DNA from: Climacteris rufus
Taxonomy: Eukaryota > Chordata > Aves > Passeriformes > Climacteridae
NCBI GenBank assembly: GCA_013398175.1
Contig: VZRZ01004411.1
Location: 949,503-1,013,502, forward strand
Length of the DNA stretch: 64,000 nucleotides
Direction of reading: 5' to 3'
Shown: one piece after another, positions 12,901 to 25,478 of the stretch
Numbering within the stretch: the stretch's first letter is position 1
Layout: each line of letters starts with the position of its first letter
Notes under the pieces: model-generated
Database searches by the model: none
What the model was told of the DNA's origin: nothing
Seen by the model: the letters and a program-made list of their open reading frames with translations, nothing else
Position numbers and translations under genes: made by a program

Positions 12901-15900
12901 AACACATAAGGCCAAGATAACAAAACATAATGAACACAATAAATGGGAAATGACTCCCCAGAGGGTTAAATGATGTATTCTGCAGGAATAGGGCCTCTTT
13001 CAAAAACATCTAAACCAGGCAGGTCTCACGTGCTCCACACGCAGGCAGAAGGGAAGTTTTCCATCCTTCACAATGCATATATCCACTGATGAAGGAGCTT
13101 TGATGATCCATCTGGCAATGCAGAGGGATGTGTTTCCTAGGCACACTGGAGGGCAAAGTTCCCTCTTCTGTAGCACAGGTTCTACAGTACATTCTAAGTT
13201 CATTCCATGTGCACATGTTGACATTAGATTTTCACACTAAGTGCAGACTATTTAACAGCTGCGTAGAAAAAAAATCACCTTTGTTTCTGCTCAAATACTC
13301 TAATTAATTTTCAAACTAGTTTTTCAAAGTACATCAGTCACAGATATGAGCTTCACTTAATTTGCAGCTCCCCAACAGTACAGTGAATAGGACTAGATTT
13401 TCATCTTTTAAACACACACCTTGATGTAGGGATGTTCCTTGCATGTTGTTCCCCATTGCCTAGCACAGCGTTCCTCTTTCCTGTGCTCGTAGAATTCAGG
13501 ATTACGGAGAATGGCAACGCGGCAACCTTCGTACACCAGGGCAATTGCTGTACACCCATCCAGCCTTTCTTTGTCTTCTTGAGTAGCTGTTAGCACTATA
13601 GGCACTGACAGATTAATAACTCCCCCTGCAGAGGGGAAAAAAACCAAAGTCCTTACCCTTAGTAACAGTCATAAAAGTTGTTATGAAAATCTACCTAATT
13701 AATGGGTTATTTTTAAGGCTGTAAGTATTACACAAAAGGTACTTGAAGTATTTATTTTAACAAGGATTAAAGCAACTTTTAGAATTAACTCATGCTTGCA
13801 TAAGATAGATGTGCTGTAAGATGGAGAAAACACTGAGGTTTGAGAAAGAGCAAACACAGTACTGAAAACAGCAAGTCCTTAGAGATGCACACAAGTATTT
13901 AAACTGTGAGGATACCACTTTTTGGGAACCTCAGATTAATACCTTTCTCAAGTAGTTATATAGAAAGTAGAAAAACATTTTTAAATAGATCATGTAAAGT
14001 ATCCGGCAAAATTGCTATTTCCTTTTTACTAATTATCCACTCTGGTAGCATTCTCAGTAGACATACTTCTGGCCCATATGAAAAATTCGATGCAATAGGA
14101 GCAGACAAATGTTCCCAAATAGTTAGCATACATAATTCAACTATTTCAAAAGGTGACTGTCATTGTTTACTTAAAAGTGTACTCAGATTCAAGCATTTGC
14201 ATTTCAGGAAAAACTGCTGAGTCAGGCAAACATTTTGCATTGTTTGTTCAGCTGAAAGCTTACCAGCTACTTTATTTCTAAAACTAAGCCAATGTATCTG
14301 AATTTTAAGGTTATGTGTGGTCCTCATTTTTTAAGCATCTACTTCACTGCCAGATGCTGAAAGTCTTGTTTTTCTTGACTACAAGAGTGAGATTTGAGAA
14401 GCTCTGTGGAATAAATACTCTAAGTCTGGTAAAAAGACTTTGGTTATAATAAGCATATGCTTGAGTGCAAAACTTTTGGGTGGCCTCCAGGAGAAAAGCC
14501 ATGGACCCTTTAAAGTTAAGGGAGGTTTTGGCATTTGCCAAGACTCTAAAATAAGGCTAATTTTGTTATTATTTAAGCAATACTTTTTTATTAGGAAATT
14601 AAAAATTAGGAAGCTGGATGAAAAGTTTAAGAGAAAAAATAGGTCCCCCTTCTTTCATAATGCAATATGCATAATACCTGCTGTACATCTCCTCCTAAGT
14701 TCAGTCTTGGTGCCCAGAGTTATTTTCAAAGCAACTAGGTCATAAAATTGAGTTTGGTAGCAGTCACCAAGAGAGTGGTTTGACACTCCAAAATTGATAA
14801 TTTTTAAAAAATCTTTTGCTTCGCAAACAAATAAATAAATAAATATTTCAAACAAGGAAGAGATCTCAAACATGTTGATTATTAAAATTTTGTCTGTGAC
14901 TAGCAATAAATATGTATCTTCTACATTTTCCTTCAGCCACTGTACAAAGAAGAAACTGAGGCAAGGTAGTGAAGCGACTCTGTTAAAGCACAGATGAGCA
15001 CAGTGGCAGGATAAGACTTTTTCAGACAACTTCATCTTTAAAGGGAGATTATCAACACATCCGCACTGATCTCCGTATCCTAGAAGTCAGTCAGTATGAA
15101 CATTGCATTTAAAGCCCAAAGGATGCATTGCAGGTAACAAACCATTTCACTCTCTTCAGAAGCAAAGCACTGCAAAATGACTGCTGCTGCAAGACCCAGA
15201 ACTAACATACCAAGCGAGGAGGAAACTTTCAGAATGTTGTTTTGACTTAACTGTTGCCATTGCTGCAGGAAGCAAAGCAGCTTTAAGGCAATCACATTTT
15301 TCTAAAAAGCTTTTCACATGTAAATGCTGCAATAGGTATCTAAATAGAGGAAATCACATCTAGAGGAACATGACTGTTTTATTCAAGTTTAGAACTGAAA
15401 ATTGTTTCCATCAATAAGTTATGTTTTATTACTCATCTCTTTTTTAGCATAGATACTAAAAGCTATTGCAAAAGCAGTTTAAAAACTTGTTGTATTGTTC
15501 TATCTGAACCAGTCACCTGTACAAGGTCTTAAATACCTTATAAAAATCATGATTTACAGAAAACCAAAGGACAGAACAAGGAGCTACAAGCTATTTTAGC
15601 ACTTGAATACATAGTATGTCATCTGCTGAGTACTTTTCACCTGGATGGATGCACAGAAGGCAAACTGAATGAAAACAAAACTAGGAGTCCAAAAACTGCA
15701 AACTTTAGGTGCTCTAAAATAACAGGATGGCATTATGCTGCCTAGGACAGCACCTGAGAGACTTAGAGAAAAGGGAATTAGGAAATATAAGAAGGACGAC
15801 AGATGTCTGTATCACAGAATTGAAAGAAAAGTGACTTCTTTTTGTTCTGCTATTTGGTCTCTAGCAAGGGAAGAGTAATGCAAAAGGAAGCGTGGAAATG

Positions 15901-18900
15901 GGAAAAGGCTGGAGTAAAACAGAGCCTTCAAAGAGGACTAAATGAAAAATGACAGAGGATCACAATCAAATTCCAAAACCTGAGAATGTTATCACTTATT
16001 CACTACATTAACTAATGCTTGTTTTCATAGCCAACTGGTATTGCAAAATAAAATACATTCATTGAAATCATTACAGGATAATTACTAAGCCATAGTAATT
16101 CAATTACATGTGAAAATTGTTCATATTCAAGCCACACACTCAAATTTTGATTTCATACTTGCAACAGCTCCAGCACTCAAGTCAGTTTGTTGTCCTTTCC
16201 TTCATACAGAAGGAATGCAGAACAAATCTTTTGGTTCACAGAACAATTAAATTGCAATTTCAAATTGTAAAATCAATTTCTTCAAAACAAATCAGAAGTT
16301 TGGATTTTGGAATTAAACCTTTTTCAAAAATTAAAACACTTGAAAAAATAGAATTTGTAAAGGCAACAAGATAAAACATTCAAATTCTAACATAATGGTA
16401 GGTATAAAAAGAATAAAACCATCAAGTTTAAAACTGGTTATTATGTTGTCTTATCCCAGAATCCAAGCTCTGCACAAGCCTGATAATGTGTTACCACACT
16501 ACCACTAAGAGGCAAAGCAAAAATATTTTAGAAGTAGGTTAAGTTTGCTTGGTTTTACAAATGGTGTGTTTTACCCTACCATCAAGGAGACAGTCAAAGT
16601 GAAGGCACTGAAGATATTCTCTCTCTCTCATAAAGCCATTCAGGGGTGTTGCCCAGCCTTCTGCTAGTACTTGTACCCATTGCATATCCACCTTGTAAAG
16701 AAATGAAGAAATAAATTTAGAGCAGATAAAAGTTGCTGCTTAATTTCTGGTATCAGGTATTAATCATAATAGATCATGATTTAATTCTAAAACATAGGAC
16801 AGTATAAAGGGAAGATTTCTTAGTATTACAATTTTTAATCACAAATAATTCAAAGGTTCTTCAAGTAAGGAAAAAAGAACAACTTGTTCTTCACTGTTCA
16901 TATTTTTGTCTATTTTCCAGTTCTTGCATTGGATCAAATTTCCATGTGTTAACAAAACAAGCCAACAAACACACAACAACAAACTTTATTTGAAATTCTT
17001 GATAAAGTTCATCTTAACAAAATTAGAGAATCCCAGTTGCCTTTAATTAACAAAACAAGATAACCAAGATGTTAAGAAAAAAATAATAACAACATGTACA
17101 ATTACAACAATAATATCAGAATTATGGGTGTAAATATTAAGAGGTCTAATCTTAAAACAAATGAGAAATGAATTTTTTTTCAAAAACGAGCGAGACAATC
17201 CAGAAGAAAAATTTTCTTTGGACTAGTACTTATTTTAGTACAAGAGGTATCAGTTTACACAGAATTTCCTCCCTTAGCACTCAGTCATACTACAACTTAG
17301 TGTGTGGCCTCTATTATTTCTGCATGTGTGTTACTAACACTTGGTCAAGTTTTTGACAAGGACAGGCTTTGCTTGTGCAAGTCTCTTCTGCAAAGAGCAT
17401 GACTAATTTTATTACACTGTTTAATTTATGCTGAGGCAAGTACAAAACACAGTTTCTTCCCCAGCTTATGTTATATATTTGCTTGATATTTAACAAGCCA
17501 CTGGTTGGAGGTGGAGGGAGAAATGATTTGTTTCTCTAGATATGGAGCAATTTAGAATGGGACACTACAGAAATTTAATAATGGTGACCTTAAGCATTTA
17601 TTTCTCAACAAAGCAATGAATAGTTTTACAGACACACATGTGAAAAGAAACTAGCAAAATGTGGTGAAAGAAGTATTAATATTTATTACTAGTAGAAGAC
17701 CAGGCAAATTTTAAAACTATTCAGTTCAGTGCTTAGTATGTCACCCCAATCCTTCAAAGTCTACTCACTACAGATGCTCAACTCTGAGCTTAGTCAGCTC
17801 AGATTAAATGCTTAGCTTTCAGCTCTAGCAATACTGTCAAAAAGCCAGTGAAAAAAACTCCTTCATTGCATCTGTGTTTAGGCTTAGTTCTTCAGAAAAA
17901 GGAATTAGGTAGAACAGAAACACAGCCAGAAGCACTTCATCTAATTTATCTGAGTTGAAAAATAATGCATTTAATGAAAGTAAGAACAGGGTTGATCAAG
18001 CTGGTCCTTGCTCTTCCACATTCTCTCTGCTGGAAACCAGAAAAGTACCACAAGTACGTTCTAATGAGAAAAAAAAAAAAAGCAATAAAGTAGATCTGAT
18101 CATCTCTTTGCAACTGTTTGAGCTTGGTATATATATAAAAGGTTACTGTTCAACTGAAGATTACCAACAAGAAGAATCAAGAAGCAGTAACTGATTTCTG
18201 CTGTATTTCTAGGCAATTACAATTCAAAATAAAATGGTTTCTCCAAGTAAACTAAATAAAAAAGTTAGCAATCCTTCTAGAAGCAATTTCTCATACAAGA
18301 CATTCCAGGCATGGTTTAGTCCATGGATGAGAGGGGGCCATGGGAGGAAGTCACTGTAAATTTAACCTCCAGGCCTGGGATAAATTAAAGAACACTATAC
18401 CAAACATTATTCCTGAAATTATGAAGATTCAATTATCTCTGGTAAGTGAACAAAGAAAACACAGATGCTGTGCTTTCTCTCAAGAAAAGAGGGAAAAAGA
18501 ATATCAAGCTGTATTTTGTAACAGTACAAGTATTTCAACTACATCTACTTACACTAAGCAACAGATTAGACTGTCCTTCAGCTTTGGCAATGAGACACCT
18601 GAACACACAATACCTTATTTATTTCCAAGGTTAACAGAGACTCAGCATCAGTTTTGGCCAACTGTAGCTTGTTTTCTGGCACATAAAGCTCTTTCACCTC
18701 ATAAGAGGCATCCACTGGTACAATGTCCTGTATAAAAGGAATAAACAGAACTTAATGTTTGCTCAGAAAGCCTCTCGGGCATTGAACATGCCTCAAGAAG
18801 TAAAATTCTAACGTTGCACTACACAGGAGCAAGAGTTGATTTATTATGCAATTTTTACTCATTTAAAAGTCAGCACTCTTCCAAGATTATATATTGCTAG

Positions 18901-21900
18901 TTGCTCAAGCCAGCAGATTGGCTAAAGTGAAACATTCTGACAAGAGATTTTTTTCTAAACCTTAAGTAACCCATATAACATTTACCTAGTAAATATTTAA
19001 CTACTGAATTGAGTGAAGTTTTTATGACTTATTAATGTCTACATTATCTACAGTAGAAAGGAAGACTCTGTGCTTTTACACATGCTGAAGTAGTAAAAGA
19101 AGATTTAGAGACTGAGCATTTATAAATTTAAGTCAGTCACTCTACAAGATACATTAGAAATTGTAACATGAAGGTAAAAAAAAAGCTCCTTCTCAACTAA
19201 AAATAAATACAGAAGTCCAAATTAAATGTATTTCCTACAGCTAATGACATAATACCAGTATTTTTATCTATATATTAGCTCTTACAACTTTTAAATCTGT
19301 GCATATATGTGCAATGAACTGAAATCTAGCTCTACAATCAACATATCAATTTTCCATTTGAAAAAGAATTCAGTTCTCCTCCATGTGTAATAAACAAAAT
19401 ATTTTCACTCCACAATACTCAAGACTCTAGACCTTAAGTTTGTTAGAAGGTATCAACACAAAGATAAAAACTTAATTTAAAAAAGGTCATCATGATAAAA
19501 CTGTAAGGAGACTCCTCCAACAAAGGATGGTGTAATATGTCAAAATCCAGCCAAACGTTCCAGTGATGTTCAGTAGCAAAAAATCAGTGAGAAGAGGGTG
19601 ACTGTTCTTTTTAAAACACATTTTTCAGTGTTTGAGAAACCTTCGTAAAGTAATGCTTTACTTTTTGAGAAAAAAAAGCTCACTCTTACAGAAGAGTATA
19701 TACAGACCCATAGCAAAACCAAATAAATTAGCTTCACTTTTCCAGTATATGCAGCCCAGAGTAAATAGGTATGCTTGTAGAAAACACAAAGTTAGCTCAG
19801 GAATTTTAACGCATTTATCAGACCTTTGGCACTACCTCCATAAGAAGTAAAACAAAGGCAGTAAGATGCTGACAAGTGAGAGATAAAATGACAACAGGAG
19901 TAACAAGATGTCATGAGTCTCACTGGCTGTTGCATAATTCGTATCTTCAAAGACAAATCAAAAGAAAACAAATTAAATTAGCACTTAGAAATTGTATTTC
20001 ATAAGGAAAAGCTCAGTCCATTACATATCAGACATCATTTTGGAAGCAGATTTTATTAGACAGAAGTTAGGCAAAACCTGCCTTTTGTTTTCACTGTGTG
20101 AGCAGCAGCTTTACAGCCCAGGAGAGCTGCAGCAGACTCCTGCCACAGCAACAAGCCCAGAATCAAACAAAGGTATTGCCTCCTGTAAGGAATGGTATAA
20201 TGATCGAGTGCACATTATGTTGCTTCACAGATTTCCCTCTGGACCCTAGCTCATTACCAGGCTAGAACGTCCTAATTTTACAAACATCAATAGTTTAAAT
20301 TAAATGTGCCTATTAAAAAGATCTCTTCAAGTACTGTCCTGGTTTTAGTGTCTCACTACTGGGCAAAACAAAGATTTCATAATGCAACACAATGTCTCTG
20401 TCAACAACCTACTTCATTATACCAATGTAAACAGCTTGAAGACAGTTTTAGCAACAGAGCCTGACATTTAGAGAACTTGTAGGATTAGTAAACCTAGACT
20501 CCCTTGCACACATGAAAGTGGTACTTAAAAACAACAACTTAGATTAACAAAAAAGACAAACAACAAAACAATCCACAAAAAGAATCCATGCATCTTTAAA
20601 CTGCATGTATTTTAGTAAAATGCTAGGTTAGCAAGCCATCTAGTGACCATTTCAAGGTATCAATTTTACTCGAAGCTTAATTCTACCAAAGGCCAAGTTA
20701 CACAGTATTCCTCAATACTTATTATTCCTTAATGCATTCATATAAATAATGTCAAAATAATCAAAAATTTAAGTAGATGCTTCATGGTATTGTGCCTCCT
20801 CACACTGGGGCGGTGGGTTCTTTGCTGATGCTGATTGCCTCAGGAGGTCAGCTAGTCCAGCCTCCTGCTCAAAGCTGGTCCCAGTACAGCAGGCTGCTCA
20901 GGACCTTGGCCAATCAAGTATTTCATACCTCTAAGCACAGAGCATCCACAAACACTTAGAGCAACTTGTACTAATTATTAATTATCTTTATAGTGAAAGG
21001 TTTTTTCCTCTATGTCTAGTTTTAATCTCCCATATTTAATCTCATGTCTGTTACCCTTCATCATACCCTTGTGCCCCCCTGAGAAAAGTCTTTATCAGTT
21101 TTCACTATATGTTCCGACTTGAATAATGGAAACTGCAGTAACAACTCCTTTACCCTTCTCTTCTCCAGGCTGAGCAAGTCCACTTCCCCTCAGCCTCTCC
21201 TTGTACAGTGACATACTCCAGCCTCTGACCATCTTGGCAACCTCCTGCTCAATTCACAGAAGCAATCAATGTCTTCTGCTGGGTGAGGGAGAAGGGCACA
21301 AACCTGGGCATGGTATCCAGAGAAGATCTTAAACATGCCACATAAAATTGCTTCTCTTGAGCTACTGGCTATGCTCTTGTTATTTACAGTAGAGTATAGA
21401 GTAGTCTTCTTCGCAGCACAGGCAAATGCTTTCATAATGCTGACAAATGTTTTTATAATGCTGAACAATTTATTTCATAGAACCAGAGAAGCACAGAATG
21501 GCTTGGGTTGGAAAGGATCTTAAAGTTCACCTAGTTCCAATCCCCCTGACATGGGCAGGGACACTGACTAGACCAGGTTGCTCAAAGCCCCATCCAACCT
21601 GGTCTTCAACACCTCCAGGGATGGAGCATCCACAGCTTCTCTGGGCAACCTGTTCCAGTGTCTCATCAGGCTCACAGTAATGAATTTCTTCCTAATAGCT
21701 AATCTAAACTACCTTCTGTCAGTATAAAGCCATTGTCCTATCTCTAAAAGCCCTTATAAAAAGTCCTTCTTCAGCCTTCTTACAACCACCTTTTGGTACT
21801 GGCAGGCTGCTATAAGGTCTTCCTGGAGCCTACTCTTCTCCAAGCTGAACAACCCCAACTCTCTCAGTCTGTGCTTATAGAAGAGGTGCTTCATTCCTGT

Positions 21901-24900
21901 AGTCATCTTAGTGTCCCCTCCTCCAGACTCCCTCCAATAGGTCCACACCCTTCTTGTGTTGGGAGTTCCAGAGCTGGATGCAGTATTCCTGGTGGGGTCT
22001 CATGAGAGCAGAGCAGAAGGGGAGAATCCCCTCGCTCACCCTGCTGGCCAGGCTGCTTTTGATGCAGCCCAGGGCACAGTTGGTTTTCTGAGCTGCAAGT
22101 GCACATTGCCAAGATATGTTGAGCGTCTCACCCACGAACACCCCTAAGTCCTTCTCCCCAGGGCTGCTCACGACATTTCCAAGTGTCTTTTTCTTACTGC
22201 CATTATTGTTTGAACCGGTATAAAAACGGTACTTGAAATTGAAGCATTGCCAACTCTTTGAGCAGACTTCTCCCCAAATTTTTCCACCATTATGGAAACG
22301 AAACAAACATCCTGAATTATTTTTAGTGGTGCTGGCCTAAGGTCCTTTTCCTTAATCACAATGGGTTACTAAAAATGAACACAGACGGGGCTTGTTCAAA
22401 CTATAAGAAATTTAGAGAAATTATATTCTCAAGATAGCACTGCATTAATACAGTCTCAGAACAAGATGTGTCTGTTTAGCCTTGCCTTAATTTCATTGTC
22501 TCTAACTGAATGAAACAACCACTAAGCTATCTTGCCATTCATGATACTGTCACCTTCAAAGAAATGGAAAAAAGTGCTAAAATGTGCCTTAAGCAAAGCT
22601 GTCTGGGCTAGGAGCCAGCATTCAGCACTATGTACCAATGCAAGACTTTGGGGATCACTATCTTGGCACATGTGACACTGGTTTCTACAACTATGAAACA
22701 CACTGAATTGTTCTCAGCAGGAGGTGCAGGGACCCCCACAGCCAGGAACTGCCACCTCTCATAGGTAGGACTCCTACATAGCTCTCCTTTTTTCTTCTGA
22801 AAAAATATTCAGATGGGCACTTGGCCAAAAATCTAGAATTCTCTTATGGTTTTCTGCCCTATCTTATGTCCTGAGCTACTTTCAGCAAGGAGTCATCCAT
22901 TAAGAGTTTTCTTGAAAATTTCAATACGGGAGACTCAATCTCTCCAGATTTGTACTTACACAGCGGATTAAAATTAATTCCATGATGGCTACACGATGGG
23001 GTCTTTTGCTGAGGTCAACAAGTGGTGGAGCTTTACTCAAGCTACTGTCTACACCCCAAACTTCCAGAACATCCAGCTCACCAAAAAAAAGCACAAATAA
23101 TTGTCTGCAAGAGTACCTCATCTAAAAAAAATTAGTTGTCTGGAATGTTATCCACTACCCACTGACTATAGATAAGAATGTAAAGAAACACATTGCTTTT
23201 ACATGAGGATTAGCAAATTCTAAGAGTCTGGTTTCAAGAGAATAAAGCCATCTCTTGGCTGCCTTCACTTTTAGTGTTGGGTTTGCGGGTTTTTGTCTGT
23301 TTGTTTTCTTTTCCATGTGGGGTTTGTTCAGAGTGGGGTAATGAGCCAAATCCACTTATCAGGCAACAGGAGAAGGCCCGGAGACTTCAAAAGGGATGGT
23401 GCAGATTGCAGGCATGAACAAGGAAAGAGACCTACCTTTTCAGAAGCTATGAACCATAAACTCAACTCAGCCATGTCAAGAAGATCAGCTTCCTGAACTG
23501 GTCATTACACAATTGCAGGACCACTTTTACTAGTGCAAGAAAAACAGTGGAAACAAGGGAAAGCAAACACAAGCACAGAAGCCCTTATTTAAGTGAGATC
23601 AAATCACTGTGTTAGTGCATTCCTGTCTCTTCACATCTGCAGTATATATTAATTTGTACACTATTGACACAAGGTAAAAATATTCAGACGCTTTATAATT
23701 GGTTGCTAGCATTTCTAAATCAGCATTCACTGTTGGTTCTGTAACAACTGAGACAACCCTCTCTCCCTTCCAGTTATTAATATAAATTAATTTTCCACTT
23801 GTCCAAATCTTATTTCACTTGGAGATCAATGTTGTACAATGTTTAGGTTTAAAAAAGAAACACACAATAGGACAAGTTTAAAAGCTTTAACTGAAAGATG
23901 CATAAGCCTTTAACTCTCAGAAACTGTCTTTGCTTTTCCCAGCACATACACTCAGAATGCAGGTACAAATACTTTGAAAAAAGTTACTAAGATACGTCTC
24001 CATTTCTGCTCACCCTCTCTTGAAGAAGTTCCACTACTTGTTGTATACAATCATTCACATCACAGGAATCAGTTTTCAGCACAAGCTCTGGGGCTTCTGG
24101 TTTTTCATACTCAGAGTCAATCCCAGTAAAACCTACAGAACATAACACAAAAATATTAGGTGACTTCTTCCAAATAGATGACTCCATTTTAACATCGTTC
24201 ACAGACAGTTTTCTATATATAAACCAAGATAACAGGCAAGAACACAGAGTTTTAGCTTCCTTAATAGAGGATTTCCTAGAGAATTCAAGACGATTTTTCT
24301 TTATCAGAGTCTTGGCTAATTGTGCTATCTGACTGCATCAAACTTCAGCACCCTGCAGCACATACATAACACTTTTTTGTTGGAGAAGGTATTTGATTTA
24401 TACTGTGAACAAAGAAAAGAGCACTGGCAGAAGAACTGTGCATATTGACCCAGAGTTAGGCATCCATCCACTGTCCTTCATTATTAGTTGATTGCTGCTC
24501 TTTAAAAAAAAAAGATAAACAGTATATATGTAAATTTAGACTCCTACTACTAAGCAGTACTGTAAAGTAAGGAATTGCAATACCTATTACATTAGTTTTG
24601 CTAACATATTCATCTCATGATACTGCTAATATAAGATTGATGAGAGTTATAATATGATAATTGATGATTTATGATAGTTATAATAACTGTCAGAGACTGT
24701 ATGAGCTACCAGTGACACTTGTTCTGGCCTACTCTTTGAAAGCATGGAGATTCTGACCACCCATGCATGAACAAGGAGGAAAAATTAAGCCCAAAGGCAA
24801 AGAGTGTAAGCACTAAAAGTCAGATCTGCATCAGGAATATCAGCTGGGCTGCAGCAACTGAACATCTGCATCCTCCCCAAATGCAAATGCCAACATCAGA

Positions 24901-25438
24901 ACTTCAGTTTTTCACTTCAGATTTAAATACCCTCAAAATTAGTAGTTTAGTGCCTTGTCTAAGAAAATATCAATTACTGCAGTATCCCATGTGATAAAGA
25001 AAGGCTGGTATCTTTTCCAAAAACTGTATGCTTTAAAAGGATCTGGTTACTGGAGGAGTGGGAACAGGAGGCAAAGAAGGTGTTCTATTAGCACTGCCAG
25101 AGAAAAAGAAGAAAACAGTTGCTGACACTCCCTCTGAACTGGCAAGTTCATTTAATTTTCATCCTTCATATATCAGAGAGGTCATAATGTACAGTCACTG
25201 CTACACCCACTTGTAGCTTACTCGGGCACTGTTTACTTCATTACCACTTCTGCAGAAAGTATGTGTATTCCATTATGGGGCTTGTAAAATTAACAGCATG
25301 GTAAGGATGTTCTACAGTACAAATAAGGATTCTGTACAGAACTGTATCTTTGTATTGTGCCAGCTCCAGCCATCTTGCTTTGATACTGAACAAACCTTAG
25401 TTCATCCTTATTTATTCCTAGTCTTCACTATATATNNN

Positions 25439-25478
<40 letters not shown>

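Larger units (their letters stand above)
18728..24013 (-). other. PAPSS1: PAPSS1 intron 5
   Basis: A 5.3-kb intron, the longest fully contained one. It holds two consecutive CR1 fragments (about 20838-21385 and 21475-22190) and a candidate cassette exon at 22960-23121. The rest is AT-rich without recognised content. Confidence 0.9.

Noticed and set aside
21754..22306. Open frames resembling a reverse transcriptase C-terminus
   Set aside because: These belong to a truncated CR1 LINE copy, not to a host gene, and are not intact.
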